Positions 42,166 to 51,088 of a stretch of 64,000 nt of DNA are shown here, piece after piece. The notes under the pieces are model-generated. The model made no database searches and had not been told where the DNA came from. It worked only from the letters and a program-made list of their open reading frames with translations. How positions within the stretch are numbered: the first letter of the stretch is position 1; every line of letters starts with the position of its first letter. The translations under genes and the position numbers were made by a program. This stretch comes from PMG-095 sp037200885 (GTDB lineage: Bacteria > Myxococcota_A > Polyangia > Polyangiales > Polyangiaceae): contig JBBCIN010000001.1 of the NCBI GenBank assembly GCA_037200885.1, positions 3,100,001 through 3,164,000 of the forward strand, given 5' to 3'.

Positions 42166-44771
42166 CACACACCTCCGAAATTGATCGCGAAAGAACCGTA
42201 GATTGCCCGAGGCGCCCCGGCCGTGAACGTGCGCTCCGGCACCAAGGTCGGCTGCGAGCTGGCCCCCCCCGGCTGCGCGCGAGCGCTGCGAAAATCCGAG
42301 GCGAAGTTGTACTCGCCCAAGCGATACTGCGTGCCGATCAGGTTGGTTACGGTCAAGCCGAGCTCATAGTGTGAAAAGTTCAACGTCGCGGAAGCGTCGA
42401 GCGTGAAGACCGGATCGCTGCGCTCGCCGAACGGTAGCGGACGGGGACCCACGTAGCTGGCGCCCAGGCCGAGCGCCGCGCGCGCCTTCTGACCGAACAG
42501 CGCCCAGGGCAGCTCCTCGAACAAGGCCGTGTCCGAGCGGAGCACGACGCCCGGCACGTATGCGACCAACAAGTGCGTGTCGTTGAACTCGGATTTGACC
42601 AAGGTCAAACTAGCCGACTCATCGAAGAACCGGCCCGTGGCGCGCACGTTGCCGGCCCAGCCGGTGCGGGTGGTGCCGACCCCGAGCACGTTCCTGCCCT
42701 CGGTCTCGCTGAAGATCAGGTCTTTGTCCACGTAAGTCAGGAAGAAAATCGAGCGCGCCGAGAGCGCCAAGCGATCGCTTTGGTGGGCATAGAGCACGCC
42801 ACCCTCGTAGGACTTGATGCTCGCAAACGGCGTCTTCACGTCTTGCGTGACGTAGCTCGGATCGACCGAGCGGACGCCCATGCCGTAGCTGGCGGTGAGG
42901 GTGAAGCCGCCGAACGGCCCGAACAAGACGGAAGCTCGCGGCATCACCGCAATGCTCGAGGTCGAGGCGCGCTGATCGGGCTCGCGTGGCTTGCCGTAGT
43001 CGTCCTGGCTCAGACAGCTCTGGTCGATGGGCGGGTTCGAGGCCGATGGATGGTCGACCCCGTGCACTGCGCAGTTGTCGACGACATCGTAGCTGAACAG
43101 ATCGCTGCGTATGCCTCCGCGCAAGCTGAGCCAATGCACGGGCTTCAGGTCCGCGTCGGCGTATAGCCCGATGTCGCCCAGCGTCGCATCGAGATTGGTC
43201 TCGGTCAAGTAGGGGTGACCGGTGGCGGCGTCGAGGCGCTGTTGAACGCCGCTGGTAAAATCGCCGCGCGCGAAGTAGCCGAGCTCGAGGTGTTGTGGCT
43301 CGTTGAATGCCTGACCGTGCCAGCGCGCCGAACCGCGCGCGCCGATCGTGGTCTCCTTGACCAAGAGATCGATCATGTCGCCGCGCTGAGTGTGCGGGCT
43401 TTGCAATGGCTCTTGCACATCGAGCAGGAACCCCGTGAAATTCTCGAGAATACGCAGGTTGCGATAGGTCAAAAATAGCTGCTGCGAGAGCGTGGTGTCG
43501 GCGGCGCGCGAGTCGAGATCCGCAGACAGCGAGTAGCGCGAAGCGTCTCCGCCTTCGGGCACGGCTTCGTGCGCGTAGGACGACGCGGCGTAGCTGTCGT
43601 AAAAACCGATGCGCCCGTTCTGGTAGTCGTCTTGGCGAATCATGCCGGCGGCGTGGTAATGCGTGGCGTACGCGCTGGCCAACACGCGGTAGGAGCCTTC
43701 GGTGCCGAGGCGGCCCTCGTATTGGCCCATGGCCGTGGCGCGCTGCGAGTCGCGGTTCTGGCCGTAGCCGTCGGTTTTGTAGATTTCGGCGCCCGCGAGC
43801 GTGCCTTTGCTCTCGCCTGCTGGTCCCCACAGCAGCAGCAAGCGCTCGGTGCCGAAGCTACCGCCCGTATACTTCGCCGTGAAGCCGCGCTGCGCTAGCC
43901 CGAGCTCGTAGGTGGCACTGCCAGCCACTGCGTAGTTGCCTTGGCGCGGGTCGAACGGCCCTTCGACCACGCGCAGCGACGATACGAGCTCCGGGATGAT
44001 GAAGTGCGTGTCTGCGTAGCCATTGCCGTGCAAGTTGCCGCTCTCGTTGATCGGCACGCCGCCCAGCGAAAACTCGATGTCCTGGCCTTCCTTGGCGTCG
44101 AACCCGCGCAAAAAGACTTGCTCGGCGTGCCCTTCGCCGCCTTCGTTGCTGAGCATGATCCCGGGTGCGAGCTTCAAGAGCTCGGCGGCATTTTTCCGCG
44201 GCACGAGGGAAAGCTGGCCGACGCTGATGGCATAGTCGGAAGCGCCGCGTGTGGGGGGACGGGCGCGTCCGGCGACGGTGATTTCGGTCGGACCGTGGGG
44301 ATCCTCGGCCGCCTCCTTGGAGGCACTATCGGGCACGACCGGATCGGGCTTCGACGCGGGCGCCGCTGCCGGAGGCGCAGGCGGTTCGGGCGGTTCGGGC
44401 GGTTCGGGCCGCACCGCAGCAGGAGCGAAGTGAACCAATGCGCGTACGCGCGCCGGGATCGGCTGGCCGTTGCGCGTCGCGGGTTCGAATTGCCAGCGCT
44501 TGACCGCGTCGATCGCCGCATGATCGTAGTCCGCGCCCGCGCTATCGTCGACGTGCGCGTCGAGCACCGCGCCGTCGGCGGCAACGGTGACGACGACGAC
44601 GACGTCGATGTCGTGGTCAGCCGGCAGATTCGCGGGCCACTCAGGGGCGGTCTGCAAACGCACGTGTGGCGGAACGATCACGTCGGCCGCCTGTGCGACG
44701 CTTCCGATCAACAGCGAAACCGTGCAGGCGGCTACGCCCAGCGGGCGCGCCAAAAGCATGCGATGGAACAT
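42165..44771 (-). CDS. TonB-dependent receptor with an N-terminal TonB-C-like domain
   Basis: 868 residues. After a signal peptide (about 1-29), residues about 40-115 (VDVVVV-like strand, VTVAADGAVLDAHVDDSAG, AIDAVKRWQFEPATRNGQPI, VRALVHF) match the C-terminal domain of TonB. A Pro-rich linker (PEPPEPPEPPAPP) leads to a plug domain (ELLKLAPGIMLSNEGGEGHAEQVFLRGFDAKEGQDIEFSLGGVPIN) and a 22-strand-type barrel ending INFGGV. The receptor imports a substrate that cannot be read from the sequence. Carrying a TonB-C-like domain in place of the usual signalling or carboxypeptidase-like extension is notable. It is downstream of a small membrane protein and coupled to a lipoprotein. Confidence 0.85.
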   Translation of the reverse strand: MFHRMLLARPLGVAACTVSLLIGSVAQAADVIVPPHVRLQTAPEWPANLPADHDIDVVVVVTVAADGAVLDAHVDDSAGADYDHAAIDAVKRWQFEPATRNGQPIPARVRALVHFAPAAVRPEPPEPPEPPAPPAAAPASKPDPVVPDSASKEAAEDPHGPTEITVAGRARPPTRGASDYAISVGQLSLVPRKNAAELLKLAPGIMLSNEGGEGHAEQVFLRGFDAKEGQDIEFSLGGVPINESGNLHGNGYADTHFIIPELVSSLRVVEGPFDPRQGNYAVAGSATYELGLAQRGFTAKYTGGSFGTERLLLLWGPAGESKGTLAGAEIYKTDGYGQNRDSQRATAMGQYEGRLGTEGSYRVLASAYATHYHAAGMIRQDDYQNGRIGFYDSYAASSYAHEAVPEGGDASRYSLSADLDSRAADTTLSQQLFLTYRNLRILENFTGFLLDVQEPLQSPHTQRGDMIDLLVKETTIGARGSARWHGQAFNEPQHLELGYFARGDFTSGVQQRLDAATGHPYLTETNLDATLGDIGLYADADLKPVHWLSLRGGIRSDLFSYDVVDNCAVHGVDHPSASNPPIDQSCLSQDDYGKPREPDQRASTSSIAVMPRASVLFGPFGGFTLTASYGMGVRSVDPSYVTQDVKTPFASIKSYEGGVLYAHQSDRLALSARSIFFLTYVDKDLIFSETEGRNVLGVGTTRTGWAGNVRATGRFFDESASLTLVKSEFNDTHLLVAYVPGVVLRSDTALFEELPWALFGQKARAALGLGASYVGPRPLPFGERSDPVFTLDASATLNFSHYELGLTVTNLIGTQYRLGEYNFASDFRSARAQPGGASSQPTLVPERTFTAGAPRAIYGSFAINFGGV

Positions 44772-44858
44772 GGGACACCGATAAAACCAGGTAAATTGCC
44801 ACGTCCGCGCACGTGCGCGAACTGATTGAAACGCGAACTTCGATTGGGAAGCAGCGCT

Positions 44859-45263
44859 TCAGACGGGCGGCGAGGTCTTCGGTGCACTGAGAAATAAGCG
44901 TCGCGACTCGCTCGAGCAGGTCGCGCGTTCGCTGAGTAAACGAGCTTCACCGAACGCGATCACACCGGCGGCGAGCAGCGCGATCCGCGGCGCCGAGCTG
45001 TGTGGTGCATTTCCGACCGGGCACAGCTCGGCACCACAGGAAGGAGCATCAGCCGTCAGTGTGGTCGTTCGCGGAGCAGCGCCTTTCGCTTGCTGCCTCG
45101 GGGCCACTCGCGCGGCGGGATGCAGATGCACGACCCCGCCCATGGCCGCGGAGTAGCCATGGCGCACCAAGCTGAAGTGCAGCGCCCCTACCATCTGCAA
45201 CACAATCACCGCCAGGCCCAAAAAGGCCCGCAGCGATTTGTAGTCAGGCAAGAACCGTTTCAT
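44859..45263 (-). CDS. Small membrane protein upstream of the TonB receptor
   Basis: 134 residues from ATG 45263 (an in-frame GTG at 45278 is possible). One clear membrane span (LRAFLGLAVIVLQMVGALHF), then His residues (HFSLVRHGYSA, VVHLHPAAR) and a pair of cysteines (CGAELC). A second hydrophobic patch (RIALLAAGVIAFG) follows. This resembles small DUF2946-like proteins found beside metal transport genes, but I cannot assign it. Position, 87 bases before the receptor on the same strand, suggests metal-linked uptake. Confidence 0.5.
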   Translation of the reverse strand: MKRFLPDYKSLRAFLGLAVIVLQMVGALHFSLVRHGYSAAMGGVVHLHPAARVAPRQQAKGAAPRTTTLTADAPSCGAELCPVGNAPHSSAPRIALLAAGVIAFGEARLLSERATCSSESRRLFLSAPKTSPPV

Positions 45264-45365
45264 TCCGCGCGCCGACACGTAGCGCGTGCAGTGGCCGGTG
45301 GCAATTCAGGTCGGAGCAAAGTGCGCGAGGCAGCGTTGATTCTGCGGCGTACGCCGCTCGCTCGA

Positions 45366-45965
45366 TCAACTCGCTTTGGCCGTTTCCTCCATGGCGAGCG
45401 CCGCTTTCACCGAAGCCCGCTCGTTCAGAGTGGCCGCATACCGTTCCAACTCCGGCGGCACGCTGATGCCCTGTTTGCGCGCCCAGGTCAGCATCACGAA
45501 CAAATAAGCATCCACGACGGTGAAAGCGTCACCGACGATGAACTCTCGTTGGCCCAGCCGCGGAACGAGCAATGCTAGCCTCTGGGCTACCAAATCCTTG
45601 GCTTTTTGTTTCACTTCATCCGAGCTCGTCGGGTCAAATAGGGGTTTGAATGCCTTGTGAAGCTCCGTCGAGACGAAGGCGAGCGCCTCGATGGCATGCC
45701 ATTTCGGCTTGCCCACCTGTGGCAGAAGGTCGGGCGAAAAGCTCGCCAGGTATTGAAGAATGGCGATGTTCTCGGTCAGCAGGTCGCCATCCTCGAGCTC
45801 GAGCGCTGGCACGTAACCCTTGGGGTTGATTGCCTTGTAGTCCGCGCCCGTTTCGGTCTTCTTGGACCTGAGGTCGACTCTAATGAACGTCGTGGGTAGT
45901 TCGGCCTCGTGAAGCACGATGTTGCTCGCGAGACTGCAGGCTCCGGGGGAGTAATAGAGTTTCAT
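45366..45965 (-). CDS. gstA: Beta-class glutathione S-transferase
   Basis: 199 residues from ATG 45965. MKLYYSPGACSLASNIVLHE with Cys10 is the beta-class signature; NPKGYVPALELEDGDLLTENIAILQYLA and FTVVDAYLFVMLTWA closely follow E. coli GstA. It would bind glutathione and detoxify electrophiles in the cytoplasm. It is unrelated in class to the GST at 31915-32529. It lies 77 bases beyond the PaaK-like gene, same strand. Confidence 0.92.
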   Translation of the reverse strand: MKLYYSPGACSLASNIVLHEAELPTTFIRVDLRSKKTETGADYKAINPKGYVPALELEDGDLLTENIAILQYLASFSPDLLPQVGKPKWHAIEALAFVSTELHKAFKPLFDPTSSDEVKQKAKDLVAQRLALLVPRLGQREFIVGDAFTVVDAYLFVMLTWARKQGISVPPELERYAATLNERASVKAALAMEETAKAS

Positions 45966-46042
45966 GGCCGAGAGCGTGCGCGGCTCGCTCGCACGGCGCA
46001 ATGTGGCGAATTGGGACGATCGCCGCCCGATCTGCCCGCCAG

Positions 46043-47548
46043 CTATTTCCGTGCATAGCGGTGCTTCACGCCGATCGGAAAGTACTCGGGATGCCCGGCC
46101 GGCCACAGCGTCACGAGCGGCAGTCTGCGTTCGGCCGGCACGTAGCTGGCAAACTCGCTATTGAGCCGGAGCAATACGGCGAGGATCGCTTCGGCGACCC
46201 GGTTGCCGAGCGTGGGCTCTGCGTTGATGCCGGGGGCGAGCTCGACGGCGATGGTGAGTTGCCGATTGCGCTGCTCGTCTTCTCGGACCTCGAGCACGAA
46301 CTTGCCGGTGACGAACTCGCGTGTGCCCGGTTGCTCGAGTCCAATACTCACCGTGTCGGGAAAAATGTTGGCGCCATAGTACGAAACAGCGAAGTGCGAG
46401 CGACCGAAGACGTACACGAAAGGTAGCCGATGCAGGCGTGTTGCGCCGGTTTTTCGGATTGCGCCTTCAGCATCGAAGCCGAAATCGCGCAAGCGCTCGA
46501 CCATCGTGTCGTAGGCCAGGACGCCGCCCGCATCCGAGATGTGATAGCGAAGGTGAGGCACGCCGCCGTCGCCCGAGAACACGAGTGTGCGCTCGTGTTC
46601 CTCGAAGTAGCGCTGCCAGGGATCGTATTGCACGAGCGTGGGTAGGCGCGCTTCGCCGAAGAGGGCCTGTGCGGCGTCACGACGTTCAGCGAGGAACCGG
46701 CGAATGCCGACTGAAAGCGGTGTTTCGTTACCAAGAACTCCGCCGTCCGCGGTGCCGTACAGTGAGGCAAAGCCGCTCAGCGGGTCTTCGATTCCGGCGC
46801 GTTCGGCGACCATCGTTCGCCACTCTTCGCTGAACACTTCGCCCGCGAGCACCAACTTGAGCGCGTACGAATGCCAGGGCACCCCCTCGGCAACGCCCGC
46901 GTCGATCACGTCTTTCAAAAACGGGGGATAGCCGAGCAAGACCGTCTGCTCGAACAGTGGACCGAGCGCGCGTACGACTCGAAAGATTTCGGCCTTTTGG
47001 TTGCCCGGTGTGACCAGGCTGAGCGGGTAGCCCTTGGTCGCGAGGTGCCGGCAGCAACCCGCCGTGAACATCCCGCCGACCCAAGTGCCGAGCGGAAAGC
47101 AGACCACGGCCAGCGTGCGCCGAGTATCGGCCGCAAAGCTATCCCTGAACACTTGTTCGAAGCGCGCTGCGACCTCGAGCTCGTCGGTGAAGAAGCGCGG
47201 CCAAAACGTGGGCTCCCCGGTGGAGCCGGAAGACGCCGCGATCATATCACTCGAGCTCAGGTCCCCCGCGCGGCAGCGCGCGGCCAGCGGATGGCGATGG
47301 TGGTAATTGGCCTTGGTCGTGAGCGGCAGCTGGCGAAAGGCCTCCAAAGAACGAATCGGGGCGGAATCGACGCCGTTCTCCGCGAGGAACACCGCATACG
47401 CAGGCACTGTCGCTCGCGTGCGCTCGAAGAGCTCGAGCAAGTGCGGTGTCGGCTCCGTGGTCGCGTGTTCCTGGAGCTGCTGTGAGAGATCGGTATGAAT
47501 GAAGAGGTCGTGGGCAGACAGGGCCTGCGCCGCGCGATCTTGATGCAT
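46043..47548 (-). CDS. PaaK-like AMP-forming ligase/adenylating enzyme
   Basis: 501 residues from ATG 47548. LPLTTKANY, AASSGSTGEPTFWPR (P-loop), SGFASLYGTADGG and FVYVFGRSHFAVSYYGANIFPDTV fit the phenylacetate-CoA ligase-like branch of ANL enzymes, which adenylate a carboxylic acid. The N-terminus (LFERTRATVPAYAVFL) is typical of the PaaK fold too. The substrate is unknown. The gene is divergent from the MidA-type methyltransferase gene, with a short-chain dehydrogenase remnant in the gap. Confidence 0.8.
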   Translation of the reverse strand: MHQDRAAQALSAHDLFIHTDLSQQLQEHATTEPTPHLLELFERTRATVPAYAVFLAENGVDSAPIRSLEAFRQLPLTTKANYHHRHPLAARCRAGDLSSSDMIAASSGSTGEPTFWPRFFTDELEVAARFEQVFRDSFAADTRRTLAVVCFPLGTWVGGMFTAGCCRHLATKGYPLSLVTPGNQKAEIFRVVRALGPLFEQTVLLGYPPFLKDVIDAGVAEGVPWHSYALKLVLAGEVFSEEWRTMVAERAGIEDPLSGFASLYGTADGGVLGNETPLSVGIRRFLAERRDAAQALFGEARLPTLVQYDPWQRYFEEHERTLVFSGDGGVPHLRYHISDAGGVLAYDTMVERLRDFGFDAEGAIRKTGATRLHRLPFVYVFGRSHFAVSYYGANIFPDTVSIGLEQPGTREFVTGKFVLEVREDEQRNRQLTIAVELAPGINAEPTLGNRVAEAILAVLLRLNSEFASYVPAERRLPLVTLWPAGHPEYFPIGVKHRYARK

Positions 47549-47860
47549 GACGAGAGACTTTCCGACAACGCAGCGGGGCGTCAACCCGGGGCGCGGGCCT
47601 CGCAGCGCTCGCGCTTAGATCAGACCTTGGGCCGCCAGAGCCCGTCCACCAGCGATGGCCGCGTCGATGTCGCGCGAAGCTTCAGTGACGATAGCGACCT
47701 TATTATTGCTGGTAATCATTGGCCTTTCCCTTGTGGGCGACGCCGCTGCGTCTACCTGAACGAACGCTGCATCGTGTCCCGTTCGGATAGTGCCGCCGTT
47801 GGCCAAGCACAACTGAAAGACGAGTGTCGGGCGCCTCGGATGGCCTACGCTAGTCGGCGC
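47549..47860. other. Divergent gap containing a gene remnant
   Basis: About 312 bases between the PaaK-like gene and the MidA-type gene. The plus frame of the MidA gene is open through it, but the encoded residues look random and the opposite strand holds a recognisable short-chain dehydrogenase fragment at 47615-47719. The remainder probably carries the two promoters. Confidence 0.5.
47615..47719 (-). pseudogene. N-terminal remnant of a short-chain dehydrogenase/reductase
   Basis: A minus-strand ATG with AAGG-like bases upstream encodes 34 residues beginning MITSNNKVAIVTEASRD and ending ALAAQGLI before a stop. This is the start of a classical SDR protein (NKVAIVTGASRGIGAAIA) in which three glycines of the TGxxxGIG cofactor motif have become Glu, Asp and Asp. 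The rest of a 250-residue enzyme is missing. It is best read as a decayed fragment left after deletion. Confidence 0.6.
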
Positions 47861-50821
47861 ATGACGCCGACGGATGACCTGGCAGCGCCTTCTTCGCTGA
47901 TGTCGAGCCGTTGGTCGCGCGACAATCTCGTCACGTCCTACCCGGCGCGTTTGTACGACGGGAGGATCTTGGAGCGCATCGAGCTCGAAGCACTCGTGTA
48001 TTTGGTGGAGGACCTGCAGCGTTCGCGAGGTCCGTGCCAATTCGGCTGGGGGCGGATGGGCGTGTTCACTTGGGACATCGCGTGCGACAGCAGCGATGGG
48101 CCGTTCATCTTGCAGGTGCCGCGCGTCTTGGACGAGCCCGGCCGGCGCGGCCGGGCGAAGCGCGATGTGCCGCGGCTGAACTTCGAGCACATGAGGTCCT
48201 TCATCGCAGCCGGCTTGAAGCGCTTCGTGATCGAGCCGAGAGCGCTGCTGGTGCTCGAGGGGAACGTACCGGGGGCGATCTTCGAAGCTTTGCCCGATTA
48301 CCACACGATCACCTTCGGTCTCGGAGCGATTCAGGTCGAGCTCTCGGAAGGCAAGCGGTCGTGGGTCGTCGCGCTCGGACCGCAGGCGACGGCGGATCTG
48401 TTGGCCGAGATGATCGCGGCGCTCGTCTACCACTACGAACCCGAGATCGAGGGCGGCACCGCTATCACCGACGTCTGCGTGAACGACGGTGACTTCGCCG
48501 TGAGGCGCCGCAATGACGGCTCTTTCGAGGTTCGACTCCTCGCCGTTCGCGCGCGCGAAAGCGGCGTCGGCCCGAGCTTGCTGCTCTTGTACCTGGTTCA
48601 GCTGATGGCATACGAGGATTGGAGCGTGGGCGGCGATCTGGTGGGCCTTCCGGTGCTTCTCGGCAACCCGTCGCTCGCGTTCGAGGGCGTGGTTCGCGGC
48701 CTGCGGTATCGGTATCGGGATCTGGGTCTGCGCGAGGAGCGAGGCACGCTCGAGGCTCAGCGCTGGATCTTCGAGTTCGGGCGCTCGCGTGAAGGTCGCG
48801 CCTACCGCCCGTGGGCGGAGCGCTTCCTCGCTGGGCGTCTTCCGCTCTCGTTCGGTTCGGATCTACGCGAGCATTGGTGGCGATTGATCCCGCTGCAGAC
48901 GAAGCTCGGCGTGCTCGAGCTGGCTGCACGACGCGACCCAGCCTCCGCTGAGGCTCGCTCGGCGCGCTCACTCAGGGCCTTTCTCGAGCGGCTTGGCCGA
49001 GAAATTGGCCGAATTCCACAGCAAGATGCAGGCGCGTTGCGCATCAACGAGCTCGGACGTGACGGCCTCCTCGAGCTGCTCGAGCAAGCACGGACTCCGA
49101 CCGAGGCGCGCGAGGCCATCGCCAGCGAGTTGCTCACTCATTGGCCGTACCGAGGCTTGGATCAGCTGTTGGCGTTGGTGCCGAGCGCGCGCGGCTTACG
49201 CAGGATGAAGGGTCGCATCTCGTTCGGTCGCGCGCTGACGGACGCCGATGAGGGCACTCTGGCCAGCCTTTCCCCGCTGCCGAAGGAAGGCGCCGCGAGC
49301 CGCGTGCTGGCCAATGCAGAGTTATTTGGCGCGCTCTCCTTGCCGCCTGCGCAGCACGCAGCTGCGGCTCGCACGTTTCTCACCTTCGAAGCATACATGG
49401 ATACGGCACTCCACGATCCAAACTGGGGCTATTACGCGCAGAGCGTGCTGATCGGAAAGTCGGGCCACTTCGACACTCACCCGGAAGAGCAATCTCCGGA
49501 TTACGGCAAGTGGATCGCCGTCTGGGCCTTCAAAGCCTGGACGGACATGGTCGCGCAAGGTGAGCTCACCGACACGGATGTGTTCCCTGTGATCGAGTTT
49601 GGCGCCGGTAACGGGCGCCTCGCGCGTGATTTTCTGGACGCACTTGCTCGAGGCGCGGACGAGGCAAACGCGGGCGTGCGAGCGCGCTGGCAGGCATTCG
49701 CCGGTCGCGTTCAGTACCGCATCTACGAAAGGTCCGCGTCGCTGCGAGAGAAGCAACGAGGCCTGCTCGGGCAGGGCGTCCTCGTCGTTGACGGGGACGC
49801 GCGACGTCCAGGCGAGACATTGAAGCGCGACTTCCCCGGCGGTCTCTCGGGGCTCGTACTCAGCAATGAGCTGCCCGACGCATTTGGAGTGCACAAAATC
49901 ATCCTCAGCGCCGAAGGCTGCGCCCTGGTAACCCTCGTGATCCCACGCCTGGAGTCGAGCTTGAAGGATGCGCTCGGCGAAGACCTCGCCCAACGGATTG
50001 ACGCCACGAACGAAGCCACGCGCGGGACCTTCGGCTTGTCAGGCCACCCGGCGGACCTGTATCTGGACGCTGCAACCTATGCCGAAGTGATGAATGCACT
50101 GGCGGCGATGCCTAGCGCACGACGTGAAACGCTGCTCGGCGGACTTTGGTTCGAGGAAGCCTACGTGACTGCCGCAACCGTTCCCGAGCTGGCTGCTCAT
50201 TTGCACGCCAACGCGACCCAATATGCGTTGGCCCTTGCCGCTGAGGACTCGGGCGTCGTGGTTTACGTGAACGTGCACGCGGGCCGATTCATTGCCGAGC
50301 TCGCTTCGTCGCTCGCTGCCGGTTTCATCGTCACGCTCGACTACGGGGACACTACTTGGGGGCTGTTCCAGGGCGCGCGGCGAGGCGATTTTCCGTTTCG
50401 TGTTTACGGTCATTGGCAGGACTACGTGCCAAGACCAAACGATCCCTACCGTGCGCCCGGCTCCCAGGATCTCACGGCGGACGTCAATTTCACGGATCTT
50501 GCGCAGGCGGGCCAAGCGGCGGGTCTGAAGCTGGTCCACTTCGGCCCCGAGCGGGACGTCACGGGCGAGGCCCTGCCGGAGCTGCTGCTCGCCTGCGCCG
50601 AGCGCGATTCGCTCATGAGATTTCTTGGCAATCCCGTGTTCAAGGTCTTGGTCCTCGGCACGCGACCGAGCGCAGCTTTCCGAAGTCTGCTCGACACGCC
50701 CTTGCCACTGCTTTGCCGGGAACAAGATGTCCCGAAGTCCCGGCGACACGCGATCGCGGCGATCGAAAAAGCGCTGAAGTTGCTCGAGCGATCGCCGTGC
50801 CCATCAGCGGCCATCAACTAG
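47861..50821 (+). CDS. MidA-type SAM-dependent methyltransferase with a long N-terminal extension
   Basis: 986 residues if started at ATG 47861; an ATG at 47840 and one at 47899 are also possible, and the frame is open to 47495. From about residue 505 the protein is a MidA/NDUFAF7-type (COG1565) methyltransferase: FEAYMDTALHDPNWGYYAQ, VIEFGAGNGRLARDFL (SAM motif I), LVLSNELPDAFGVHKI and FIVTLDYGDT. Mitochondrial NDUFAF7 methylates an arginine of a complex I subunit. The first 500 residues are soluble and mixed in secondary structure (FGWGRMGVFTWDIACDSSDGPFILQVPRVLDEPG) and belong to no family I know. Such a fusion is unusual. Confidence 0.78.
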   Translation: MTPTDDLAAPSSLMSSRWSRDNLVTSYPARLYDGRILERIELEALVYLVEDLQRSRGPCQFGWGRMGVFTWDIACDSSDGPFILQVPRVLDEPGRRGRAKRDVPRLNFEHMRSFIAAGLKRFVIEPRALLVLEGNVPGAIFEALPDYHTITFGLGAIQVELSEGKRSWVVALGPQATADLLAEMIAALVYHYEPEIEGGTAITDVCVNDGDFAVRRRNDGSFEVRLLAVRARESGVGPSLLLLYLVQLMAYEDWSVGGDLVGLPVLLGNPSLAFEGVVRGLRYRYRDLGLREERGTLEAQRWIFEFGRSREGRAYRPWAERFLAGRLPLSFGSDLREHWWRLIPLQTKLGVLELAARRDPASAEARSARSLRAFLERLGREIGRIPQQDAGALRINELGRDGLLELLEQARTPTEAREAIASELLTHWPYRGLDQLLALVPSARGLRRMKGRISFGRALTDADEGTLASLSPLPKEGAASRVLANAELFGALSLPPAQHAAAARTFLTFEAYMDTALHDPNWGYYAQSVLIGKSGHFDTHPEEQSPDYGKWIAVWAFKAWTDMVAQGELTDTDVFPVIEFGAGNGRLARDFLDALARGADEANAGVRARWQAFAGRVQYRIYERSASLREKQRGLLGQGVLVVDGDARRPGETLKRDFPGGLSGLVLSNELPDAFGVHKIILSAEGCALVTLVIPRLESSLKDALGEDLAQRIDATNEATRGTFGLSGHPADLYLDAATYAEVMNALAAMPSARRETLLGGLWFEEAYVTAATVPELAAHLHANATQYALALAAEDSGVVVYVNVHAGRFIAELASSLAAGFIVTLDYGDTTWGLFQGARRGDFPFRVYGHWQDYVPRPNDPYRAPGSQDLTADVNFTDLAQAGQAAGLKLVHFGPERDVTGEALPELLLACAERDSLMRFLGNPVFKVLVLGTRPSAAFRSLLDTPLPLLCREQDVPKSRRHAIAAIEKALKLLERSPCPSAAIN

Positions 50822-50840
50822 GCCCCCAAAAACTCGCGGT

Positions 50841-50869
50841 CAGAAATCAGAGTTTGAATTCGCACTCCA
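50841..50869 (-). repeat. Dispersed 29-mer repeat copy (inverted relative to 36093)
   Basis: Reverse complement matches 36093-36121 at 28 of 29 positions. Core words are GAATTC and AAACTCTGATTTCTG. It starts 20 bases after the MidA gene stop, in the 267-base gap before the next lipoprotein. Both copies are intergenic. Confidence 0.7.
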
Positions 50870-51088
50870 TTTTCTTGCTCACCATCAGTCCGAGCTCGCT
50901 GGTGGGAGCTATCGGGGCGTCGCTCAATCGTTCCCCGGCTGTTGGTCAGCGATGGGTGTACCCACCTGTTGCCGACATGTAGTTGTGCTTGCAGGCCGGA
51001 AAATTTGCCGGCATTTCCTGGGAGCTCGCCCGAGTCGGAGATTCGGATTCTCGTTGACCTCGAAACTGTGTAGGGAGAGTTAAGAACT

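Noticed and set aside
47495..47860. Longer start for the MidA-type protein
   Set aside because: The added residues look random, overlap the start of the divergent PaaK-like gene, and lie opposite an SDR remnant.
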